Origin: Cloacimonetes bacterium UBA3900
GTDB taxonomy: Bacteria; Cloacimonadota; Cloacimonadia; Cloacimonadales; Cloacimonadaceae
NCBI GenBank assembly: GCA_002391675.1
Contig: DGFM01000004.1
Span: forward strand, 1,175 to 13,166
DNA length: 11,992 nucleotides
Direction: 5' to 3'
This document shows, piece by piece, positions 1 to 5,963 of this stretch. The position numbers and the translations under genes are program-made. The stretch's first letter is position 1. The number at the start of each line of letters is the position of its first letter. The notes under the pieces are model-generated. The model saw only the letters and a program-made list of their open reading frames with translations. It was not told the origin of the DNA and did not search any database.

Positions 1-194
1 GAATTGCTTTCGCAAAACCGGCCCTCGAGTCAAATTTTTCACAAACACCCTCTTTCCCCGTGGCTGAAGTCCGGCAGTCAATTCCTACTACAATGGTAGG
101 TGATCAACCTGCAAAAAGAAACAAAACTAAAGGGAAAACCCCTGACATTTGTAGCTATATATAGAGAACCCAATCCCGGAGTCTAAAATATGAT

Positions 195-204
195 CAAGCG
201 CTTG
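195..204. repeat. Perfect 10-bp palindrome CAAGCGCTTG
   Basis: CAAGCGCTTG is its own reverse complement and lies about 28 nt upstream of the candidate -35 box of the add run. A palindrome with a central CG is the sort of site bound by dimeric regulators, but no regulator gene is in the window and no second copy was seen in the other non-coding stretch. It may be chance. Confidence 0.25.
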
Positions 205-231
205 GGAAAAAAAGCCTTTGATAAGTTGAGC

Positions 232-260
232 TTGACACATAAGCCCCTCCCAGATACTGG
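232..260 (+). promoter_or_regulatory. Candidate sigma70-type promoter for the add run
   Basis: A perfect -35 hexamer TTGACA lies at 232-237. The best -10 candidate is GATACT at 253-258 (four of six matches) after a short 15-nt spacer; a 17-nt spacer would give the poor hexamer TACTGG. The -10 area overlaps the small hairpin CCCAG-ATA-CTGGG (249-261). The position, about 30 nt before the add start codon, is sensible, but the weak -10 keeps this tentative. Confidence 0.35.
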
Positions 261-290
261 GTTATCTACAAAACAGGAAATGGTAAAACT

Positions 291-1370
291 ATGGATATCA
301 AACTCACTAAAGAACTGATACACAAGCTACCTAAGACGGATCTGCACGTGCATTTGGATGGCAGCGTTCGCATCGAAACGATCTTGGAGCTTGCCAAAGA
401 AGAAAACATCTCTTTGCCCACTTATGATGCCAAAGAGCTTACCAATCTCATCGTCTGTGGAGATCACACCGAGAGTTTGGATGATTATTTGAGAGGTTTC
501 GATATTGTAAACCTTGTTTTGCAGAGCAAAAATTCGCTGCGCAGAGCTGCCTATGAGCTGGCGGAGGACGCCGCCAAGGAAAACATCCGCTATATGGAAG
601 TGCGCTATTCTCCCATCTTGCACACGCAGAAGGGTTTGAAGCTCACCGAGATCTCGCAGGCCGTGATCGACGGACTCAAGGATGCGGAGCGAGCCTTCAA
701 TATCAAGACGGGCGTGATCATCTGCGGTATCCGCAATATGGATCCCATGACCTCGCTCAAGCTGGCCGAGCTGGCTATCGCCTTCAAAAACAAGGGCGTT
801 ATCGGCTTTGATCTGGCAGGCGGCGAATACGATCACCCTGCAAAAGACCACAAAGAGGCTTTTGACCTGGCTTTGCGCAACAACCTCAATATCACCATCC
901 ACGCCGGCGAAGCTTACGGCCCGGAAAGCATCCATCAGGCCCTCCACTATTGCGGCACACATCGCATCGGACACGGCACCCGGCTGGTGGAAGACGGAGA
1001 TTTGCTAAATTATGTAAACGACCATCGCATCCCGCTGGAAATCTGCATCACAAGCAACCATCACACCAAAAGTGTGCCGGATCTGAGCAACCATCCCATA
1101 GATTTCTACATCAGCTACGGGCTCAGAGTTACCATCAATACAGACAACCGCACCATTTCAAACACCACGCTCACGGATGAATATATGCTGGCGATTGAGC
1201 TCTTTGATCTGGACTATCCGGTGGTCAAAAACCTGGTTCTAAACGGCTTCAAGAGCGCTTTTATCCCCTATAAACAAAGGGCGAGGTTGATCAACGAAAC
1301 GCTCAAGGAATTTGACCTCATCGAGGAAGAAGAGCTCAAAACCAAGATCAAAATCAAGGAAAACCTCTAA
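291..1370 (+). CDS. add: Adenosine deaminase
   Basis: Cytosolic metal-dependent hydrolase that deaminates adenosine and deoxyadenosine to (deoxy)inosine in purine salvage. The 359-residue protein has the family landmarks in order: zinc ligands H19 and H21 in HVHLDGS, the HAGE motif at 204-207 with ligand H204 and catalytic E207, H228 in RIGHGTRL, and zinc ligand D285 in INTDN. Length is normal for bacterial Add. The residue after D285 is N286, where many adenosine deaminases have a second Asp (TDDP); I recall TDN in other bacterial members, so function is probably kept, but preference for adenosine over another aminopurine is not proven. The ATG at 291 follows an AGGAAA at 275-280, slightly distant. 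An out-of-frame ATG at 280 opens a 12-codon frame across the start. It is the first gene of a four-gene run, 2 nt before gmhA. The C-terminus is a charged Glu/Lys tail. Confidence 0.93.
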   Translation: MDIKLTKELIHKLPKTDLHVHLDGSVRIETILELAKEENISLPTYDAKELTNLIVCGDHTESLDDYLRGFDIVNLVLQSKNSLRRAAYELAEDAAKENIRYMEVRYSPILHTQKGLKLTEISQAVIDGLKDAERAFNIKTGVIICGIRNMDPMTSLKLAELAIAFKNKGVIGFDLAGGEYDHPAKDHKEAFDLALRNNLNITIHAGEAYGPESIHQALHYCGTHRIGHGTRLVEDGDLLNYVNDHRIPLEICITSNHHTKSVPDLSNHPIDFYISYGLRVTINTDNRTISNTTLTDEYMLAIELFDLDYPVVKNLVLNGFKSAFIPYKQRARLINETLKEFDLIEEEELKTKIKIKENL

Positions 1371-1372
1371 AA

Positions 1373-1954
1373 ATGAAAGAACTGATCAAGACCATCTCCG
1401 CTTCCTTCGATACGGCGCATCGGGCGCTGCAACGCTTTATGGCGGATGAGGATAGCTATGCCACCATCGCTGAGGTAGCCGCTGAGATCGCCCAGACTTT
1501 TCGAGCGGGCGGAAAGTGCATTATCTTCGGCAATGGCGGCTCCATGTGCGATGCCAACCACTTTGCTGAGGAGTTTACCGGCAGATTCCGCTCCGACCGG
1601 CCTGCCCTGCCCTGCATCTCCATCAGCGAGCCTTCACACCTCAGCTGCGTGGCCAACGACTATGGCTTTGATGAGGTCTTTGCCCGCGGCGTGCAAGCCT
1701 ATGCCAAAGCAGGCGATATGGTGATCGGCATCTCCACCAGCGGCTCCTCGCCAAACGTGATCAGAGCCATGCAGACTGCCAAGGATTTGGATTGCAAGAC
1801 CTTCGTGCTCCTGGGCAGAGATGGCGGTGCGCTCAAAAACTGCTGCGACCACCAGATCATCATCCCCGGTGAGACATCAGACCGCATCCAGGAAATCCAT
1901 ATGATGATCCTGCACATCATCATCGAGTGTGTGGAACAAATTTTATTCCCATAA
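1373..1954 (+). CDS. gmhA: Phosphoheptose (sedoheptulose 7-phosphate) isomerase
   Basis: Converts sedoheptulose 7-phosphate to D-glycero-manno-heptose 7-phosphate, the first step to ADP-heptose for the LPS inner core; cytosolic, usually a tetramer. At 193 residues it matches the family length (E. coli about 192). Visible signatures are the SIS-fold phosphate-binding GNGGSMCDANHFAEE (53-67), the conserved HLSCVANDYGFDEVF (89-103), ISTSGSSPNVI (120-130) and DRIQEIH (170-176). H63, E67, Q173 and H181 have the same 4- and 8-residue spacings as the zinc ligands of characterised GmhA enzymes. The ATG lies 2 nt after the add stop, with AAGGA at 1356-1360 as a somewhat distant ribosome-binding site, so it is probably co-transcribed and perhaps coupled. 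The gene supports a heptose-containing LPS and hence a diderm cell. No other ADP-heptose genes are in the window. Confidence 0.95.
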   Translation: MKELIKTISASFDTAHRALQRFMADEDSYATIAEVAAEIAQTFRAGGKCIIFGNGGSMCDANHFAEEFTGRFRSDRPALPCISISEPSHLSCVANDYGFDEVFARGVQAYAKAGDMVIGISTSGSSPNVIRAMQTAKDLDCKTFVLLGRDGGALKNCCDHQIIIPGETSDRIQEIHMMILHIIIECVEQILFP

Positions 1955-1964
1955 AGGGGCATTT

Positions 1965-2996
1965 ATGAAAAAACATCTTATCACCATCCTTCTTTTGGCT
2001 CTCAGCCTCGTTTTGCCGGCTCAGGGCAACTACTACGACGCCATCGGCGATGAGCTGCACAGCGAAGCGTTGCTGCAAGCTCTGAGAGCGCTGATCAGCA
2101 CCAATACCAACAACAGCTACAACGGTGCGAAGGTGCAGCTGTTTCAAAATCTGGAAAACCACAACGGCTATGTGACCTGCATCTACACGGGACAGGAATT
2201 TAACGTGGGCTACAACTACACTGGCTCCAGCGATCCAAACACGGAGCACGTCTATGCGCAGAGCTGGTTTTCGCCCAGTGAGTCCGGCGTCAAAAAGGCG
2301 GATTTGCACCACCTCTTCCCCTGTGAGATGAGGACCAACAGCTCACGCGGAAACCTGCCTATCTTCACCGTGGTAAACCACAACAATGCAGACGTTTATT
2401 ACACACATACGCCCTGGCAGAGCTATAGAGGACAGGCCTCCACCGGGCATACCGTGTTTGAGCCGGCAGACCAGAGCAAGGGAAATGTCGCCCGCGCTCT
2501 TTTGTATTTCTATGTGAGATACAACGATAGCCTGGTGCAGCAATACGTCAATATGCTGCCGCAGCTCATAGTGTGGAGCAACGAAGACCCGCCGGATGCG
2601 CATGAAATCACGCGCAATCAGGGCATCCATCAATATCAGGGCAACCGCAATCCCTTCATCGACCATCCCGAATATGTAGACCGCATCTGGAACTACAATT
2701 CCACCGCGGATGAGACTGTTCCCGCCGTGGATGGGATGCTTTTTGACAGTGTATATCCCAATCCTTTTGCCGCTCAAGCTACCTTCCGGGTGAGCTGTAA
2801 ACAGACGCAGAATGCCAATTTGGCCGTTTATGACATCCGCGGGCGCAAGGTGCATTCCGAGGCGGTGACGCTGCGAGGTGGCGAAAATCAGCTCTCTTGG
2901 GATAGCGAGGGCCTGGCTTCCGGCATCTATCTGATCAGGATCAGCTCCGGAAGCGAGTGTATCAGCGCCAAGATAGTCAAAACCACGGGGCAGTAA
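1965..2996 (+). CDS. Secreted endonuclease I family nuclease with T9SS-type C-terminal sorting domain
   Basis: Predicted exported DNase/RNase of the EndA/Vvn (beta-beta-alpha-metal) type, 343 residues. Residues 1-20 form a Sec signal peptide (KK, then a Leu-rich core, then LPAQ). The nuclease domain covers about 22-250: TEHVYAQSWF (93-102) carries the E-H pair expected to hold the metal and act as general base (H95), followed by KADLHHLFP (111-119), NSSRGNLP (125-132) with the metal-binding Asn, KGNVARALLYF (172-182) and RNPFIDHPEYVDRIW (228-242). Residues about 262-343 are a Por/T9SS type A sorting domain: YPNPF (264-268), VYDIRGR (288-294), LASGIYLIRI (317-326) and a final Lys-rich strand. 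I chose the ATG at 1965 over an in-frame ATG at 1929 because it follows AAGGGG at 1954-1959 and gives a clean signal peptide; 1929 lies inside gmhA. Likely released or surface-bound to digest external nucleic acid. Confidence 0.9.
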   Translation: MKKHLITILLLALSLVLPAQGNYYDAIGDELHSEALLQALRALISTNTNNSYNGAKVQLFQNLENHNGYVTCIYTGQEFNVGYNYTGSSDPNTEHVYAQSWFSPSESGVKKADLHHLFPCEMRTNSSRGNLPIFTVVNHNNADVYYTHTPWQSYRGQASTGHTVFEPADQSKGNVARALLYFYVRYNDSLVQQYVNMLPQLIVWSNEDPPDAHEITRNQGIHQYQGNRNPFIDHPEYVDRIWNYNSTADETVPAVDGMLFDSVYPNPFAAQATFRVSCKQTQNANLAVYDIRGRKVHSEAVTLRGGENQLSWDSEGLASGIYLIRISSGSECISAKIVKTTGQ

Positions 2997-2999
2997 GCT

Positions 3000-4031
3000 T
3001 TGTCTGCTGTTCGTTTCCTGCTTTTTGGGTTGCTGATTTTGGCCTTGGCGGTCATGGGCTGTTCGGCCAATTCGGCCAACATCTATCCGCTGCCGAAGGC
3101 CTATCTCCATTACAATCAGCTACATAGCCGCCTCACCGAGATTTCCGGGCTCGATCCTGCGCTGGCGCAACTGCACGTTTTGGGCTTCAGCGGCACGGAA
3201 GAGCTGCCCATCCTGGCGCTGCAAATAGGCAAAGCGCAGGCGCAGCGCAATATCCTCATCATCGGGCAGCATCATGGAGACGAGGTTTTGGGCGTTGAGC
3301 TCAGCGTGGCTCTGGCGGCTGAATTGATGCGGAAACACGAGAGCGACAAGCTCTGGAAGCAGATCATGGACGAATATCGCTTCTTCATCGTGCCCACCAT
3401 CAACCCCGAGGGCTGGAAGCGTGTCTGCGACGGCGAATATCAGTTTAAGCGCAAAAACAACCGCGATACCAACAAAAATGGCCGCCTGGATATCCGTGCC
3501 GATGGCGTGGACCTAAACCGCAACTATCCCGTCTTTTGGGCAGACCAGGTGCCCGTTCCGCCCGGGCATGCAAACTATAAAGGCGAGCGGCCCGCCTCCG
3601 AAACCGAGGTGCAGGCCATCCTGAAACTGGCTGAGAAACATCTCTTTGAATTGGCCATCTTCTATCACAGCTCCTCCACCGGTGCCTTCAGCGAAAAGAT
3701 ATTCCTGCCAAACCGCATCATAGGCGACGAAGAACAGGAACGGAGGTTGGATGAGCTGTTTATATTTGCCCAGGGGTATGCACAGAGGGTAAAAAAAGAC
3801 TATCAGAAGGGCTATTATCAAGTGGGAGAAGGAAATACCTCGAGGGTGGGCAATGCCCGCAACTTCTTCTTTCACACCTATCAGACCGATGCCTTTTTGG
3901 TGGAATTGGGCGGGATAAACTCCGCCGGCATCAGCGTGGTGCATCCCAATGCCAACATGAAGGATAAGATTATGAAGAAGAATCTGGCGGCGCTGAGACA
4001 GGTGCTCTATCAAAGAGCCAAAAGCAAGTGA
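3000..4031 (+). CDS. M14-family zinc carboxypeptidase lipoprotein
   Basis: Predicted membrane-anchored metallocarboxypeptidase, 343 residues. The N-terminus is a lipoprotein signal with the lipobox V-M-G-C ending at C21 (Met at -2 is unusual). The M14 catalytic set is complete: H92-x-x-E95 in GQHHGDEVLG, N173-R174 in DLNRNYP for the substrate carboxylate, H223 in FYHSSSTG as third zinc ligand, and E302 in AFLVELGG as catalytic Glu. The segment KGERPASETEVQAI (194-207) is also typical of M14. It may trim C-terminal residues from peptides or act on murein peptides like MpaA; the sequence does not decide. The start is a TTG at 3000, forced because the previous stop is in the same frame just upstream; GGGG at 2987-2990 is the likely ribosome-binding site, and the next ATG (3054) would remove the signal peptide. 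Last gene of the plus-strand run. Confidence 0.88.
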   Translation: MSAVRFLLFGLLILALAVMGCSANSANIYPLPKAYLHYNQLHSRLTEISGLDPALAQLHVLGFSGTEELPILALQIGKAQAQRNILIIGQHHGDEVLGVELSVALAAELMRKHESDKLWKQIMDEYRFFIVPTINPEGWKRVCDGEYQFKRKNNRDTNKNGRLDIRADGVDLNRNYPVFWADQVPVPPGHANYKGERPASETEVQAILKLAEKHLFELAIFYHSSSTGAFSEKIFLPNRIIGDEEQERRLDELFIFAQGYAQRVKKDYQKGYYQVGEGNTSRVGNARNFFFHTYQTDAFLVELGGINSAGISVVHPNANMKDKIMKKNLAALRQVLYQRAKSK

Positions 4032-4033
4032 GA

Positions 4034-4636
4034 TTATCGGGGGTTGCCGGGCCGGTAAAGCTCGAGCACCTGTGACTTTATCCTCTCTGAAACCATGCCC
4101 TCTATACTCAGTCCTTGAGCGATATTGCGTCTGATGGTGCTGGATGAGACTTCCGGCGGGCGAATGTCTTTGATCAGATGGTTAATCCCCAGCTCGCCAA
4201 GCTCTTGCACCTCATAGCCCACCCTGGGAACGATGAGGAAGGTGACGTTTGCCTGCAGCCACTCAAAGTCATACCACAGATGCAGATGCCTCAGGTTGTC
4301 GCTGCCAATCACGAAGGCAAAATGCCTGTCAGGATATTTAGCCTGCAATCTACGCATCAGGTCTGCCGTGTAGCCGCTTCCGCCGGCATCGTCCAGCCAT
4401 ACTTCCACGCCGGGTTGCAAGACCTCGCGGATGAGCCGGAGCCGCTGTTCAAAGGATAGTACTATCTTGTCTTTCTTAAAGTGGTGATTTCCCACGGGCA
4501 AAAATGCCACGCGCTCTATATCGGGGTCTTGGCTCAGCTTTTCGGCTAAGTACAGATGCCCGTTGTGGATGGGATCAAAGCTGCCGCCGATGATGGCTGT
4601 GCAGCGCTTGGGGCAGGCGGGATCAATATTTGGCAA
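4034..4636 (-). CDS. nadD: Nicotinate-nucleotide adenylyltransferase
   Basis: Cytosolic enzyme that joins nicotinate mononucleotide and ATP to give deamido-NAD, the step after NadC. The 200-residue protein has the nucleotidyltransferase motif GGSFDPIHNGH (17-27, with the H24-x-x-H27 pair), IGSDNL (110-115) and the C-terminal SSSTIRR signature (164-170). Where many NadD proteins have PPHK this one has NHHFKK (50-55), so the choice between NaMN and NMN is not certain. The start is provisionally a TTG at 4636, inside the 3' end of bamD (14-nt overlap), which points to translational coupling; no ATG occurs between it and the GGSFDP motif, and the first dozen residues are longer than usual for the family. 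Last gene of the minus-strand run. Its stop lies 2 nt from the stop of the convergent carboxypeptidase gene. Confidence 0.9.
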   Translation of the reverse strand: MPNIDPACPKRCTAIIGGSFDPIHNGHLYLAEKLSQDPDIERVAFLPVGNHHFKKDKIVLSFEQRLRLIREVLQPGVEVWLDDAGGSGYTADLMRRLQAKYPDRHFAFVIGSDNLRHLHLWYDFEWLQANVTFLIVPRVGYEVQELGELGINHLIKDIRPPEVSSSTIRRNIAQGLSIEGMVSERIKSQVLELYRPGNPR

Positions 4637-5351
4637 ACTTCTTGGTCAGCTTTTTGGCTTCTTTGCTGTGGGGATACTTCTGAATCAGGCTCTGGTAAAA
4701 GTTTATCGCCTCCTCCCCGCGGTCCTGCTTTTTGCAGATGATGGCGCTGTAATAGAGCGAAAGCCTGTCCCACTCGTCCTCATTTCCGAGGTCTGTCACT
4801 TCGTCAAAATACATCAGTGCGGCGCTGTAATCCTTCATCATGTAGCTGATGTAGCCGTTTCTGTAGCGCTTTTCGATCAGCTTGTTCTGGCCCTTGCGGA
4901 TGCATTCTATGGCTTGTTGATAGCGCTCGTCGTTGGGATATTTCTCTATGAATCTGCGAAATACGTTGATGGCGGCGATGGTTTCGCTCTGGTCATACTG
5001 TGCCGGCAGCGACTCTTCCAGCATACAGAGGGCGGATTGAAACATGGCGGTGGAGGCGTCTTCATGCCTGGGGAAAGCGTTGATAAACTCTTCGTAAGCC
5101 ACTCTCGCTTCGGCAAATTTGTTCAGGGCAAAATAGCTGTCTGCCTGGCGCATGAGTGCGTAGGCTGTGTGGGCGGTTGAGCGTTCAAAATAGACGTCCT
5201 GATAGAGTTCTGCGGCGCGGGCATACTTCTTTTTGGCATAAAATCCATCGGCTTTGGCCAGCTTTTCTTCGCTGCTTTGGTAAACGGCAGTCTTGGCGCA
5301 GGACATGAGCAAGGCCATGACTATCAAGATGATGACTGTTCGCAGTTTCAT
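4623..5351 (-). CDS. bamD: Outer membrane assembly lipoprotein BamD (YfiO-like TPR protein)
   Basis: Predicted outer-membrane lipoprotein of the BAM complex, which inserts beta-barrel proteins with BamA. The 242-residue length is that of E. coli BamD. The signal peptide ends in the lipobox L-M-S-C with acylated C18. The rest is helical TPR-like repeats, roughly at 31-56, 65-94, 100-139, 164-186 and 197-227; typical pieces are YARAAELYQDV, FAEARVAYEEFINAFPRHEDA and INVFRRFIEKYPNDERY. The ATG at 5351 follows AGGA with good spacing. BamD is hard to separate from other small TPR lipoproteins by eye, but length, lipobox and repeat spacing all fit. It is 18 nt downstream of the unknown membrane protein gene and overlaps nadD. 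No bamA is visible in the window. Confidence 0.82.
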   Translation of the reverse strand: MKLRTVIILIVMALLMSCAKTAVYQSSEEKLAKADGFYAKKKYARAAELYQDVYFERSTAHTAYALMRQADSYFALNKFAEARVAYEEFINAFPRHEDASTAMFQSALCMLEESLPAQYDQSETIAAINVFRRFIEKYPNDERYQQAIECIRKGQNKLIEKRYRNGYISYMMKDYSAALMYFDEVTDLGNEDEWDRLSLYYSAIICKKQDRGEEAINFYQSLIQKYPHSKEAKKLTKKFAKY

Positions 5352-5369
5352 GAGTGATCCTTTTATAGC

Positions 5370-5963
5370 TTATTGGGTGGTCCAGAGTAGGTAGATGATG
5401 GAGGCGAGAGCTGCCGTGATCAGCATCGGCTCAAACCAGGCGATGCCTTTGGCAGCCTTTTGGCCGTCTGTGCCGGTCTTTGCCTGCTGGGAAAAGGAGT
5501 CCAGCTTCAAGAGCTGTCCTGAGGGCAGCGCTATCTGTTTGATATTAAAGAGATAAAGCGGGATTCTGGTAGAGGAATAGGAAAGGAAACCGCGCTCTTC
5601 CACGGTTTTCCAATCCAATTCCATCTCCACCAAAACCAAACGCGCTTGCTTCAAGCCGAGCCGCTTCAGGGCTCCTGCCTGGCTGAAAGCGTGTTCGTTC
5701 AGAGAATCCTGGGCCGCCGAAAAGTAGTCCGACTCGGCTTCACGCAGGTCTGCCCCTTTCGCCAGGAGCTGCTTTTTGACCTCGTTTGCCAAGACACTGC
5801 TGTATTGACCGGCCCTGATCTCGATAAATATAGGTTCATCTGTGTCTACTGTTTGCACAATGCTCCGGCCGGCTTCGCGAACGGCAGGTTCCGAAGACAG
5901 AGCACAGAGCATGCTGATCGGAACGATCAACAGCAAACAACATAGCCACAGGCTTTTATGCAT
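5370..5963 (-). CDS. Unrecognised exported protein with C-terminal membrane anchor
   Basis: A 197-residue protein I do not recognise. Residues 1-21 look like a Sec signal peptide (K3, then a hydrophobic core); C20 lacks a proper lipobox (S-M-L-C), so a lipoprotein is unlikely. Residues 22-175 are predicted extracytoplasmic: a possible alpha/beta domain, with a strand IFIEIRAG (45-52), helix SSVLANEVKKQLLAKG (55-70) and a strand ARLVLVEMEL (107-116). Residues 178-194 (from PMLITAALA to YLLW) form one membrane segment ending three residues before the C-terminus. Its ATG abuts the stop of the CpoB-like gene (TAAATG, zero gap), a strong sign of coupled translation, and bamD follows after 18 nt. 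The position suggests a role in envelope assembly or the Tol/Bam machinery, which is inference only. No catalytic motif is visible. Confidence 0.85.
   Translation of the reverse strand: MHKSLWLCCLLLIVPISMLCALSSEPAVREAGRSIVQTVDTDEPIFIEIRAGQYSSVLANEVKKQLLAKGADLREAESDYFSAAQDSLNEHAFSQAGALKRLGLKQARLVLVEMELDWKTVEERGFLSYSSTRIPLYLFNIKQIALPSGQLLKLDSFSQQAKTGTDGQKAAKGIAWFEPMLITAALASIIYLLWTTQ

Larger units (their letters stand above)
1..290. other. Non-coding leader upstream of the adenosine deaminase run
   Basis: No convincing gene is seen here. Frame 3 is open from the window edge to a stop at 162-164, but its translation is low-complexity and resembles no family I know. The stretch is richer in A/T than the genes and holds several small inverted repeats: CCTAC/GTAGG at 84-88 and 96-100, AGGG/CCCT at 131-134 and 140-143, the palindrome CTATATATAG at 155-164, the palindrome CAAGCGCTTG at 195-204, and CCCAG-ATA-CTGGG at 249-261. 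None has a terminator-like U tract. I see no purine-riboswitch core despite the purine-salvage gene downstream. Confidence 0.6.

Noticed and set aside
3..164. Frame open from the window edge to a stop at 162-164, as if the end of an upstream gene
   Set aside because: The 53-residue translation is low-complexity, unlike the coding style of the neighbours, and matches nothing I know; it cannot be supported without the upstream sequence.
1..290. A purine or other riboswitch before add
   Set aside because: The conserved core sequences of the purine aptamer are not present, and the visible hairpins are short and do not form a known aptamer layout.
327..974. 215-codon minus-strand open frame opposite add
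   Set aside because: Antisense to the well-supported adenosine deaminase; composition typical of a shadow frame.
1929..1964. Longer start for the secreted nuclease at the ATG at 1929
   Set aside because: It would put 12 extra residues before the KK-plus-hydrophobic signal peptide and lies within gmhA; the ATG at 1965 has AAGGGG at the right distance.
2343..3110. 255-codon minus-strand open frame opposite the nuclease and carboxypeptidase genes
   Set aside because: Crosses two supported genes on the other strand and has no family resemblance.
4053..4067. CCGGGCCGG and GCTCGAGC near the convergent stops as a terminator
   Set aside because: They lie within the nadD coding sequence, form no long stem and are not followed by a U tract on either strand.
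4563..5180. 205-codon plus-strand open frame opposite bamD
   Set aside because: Antisense shadow of a TPR lipoprotein gene; no ribosome-binding site or recognisable domain.
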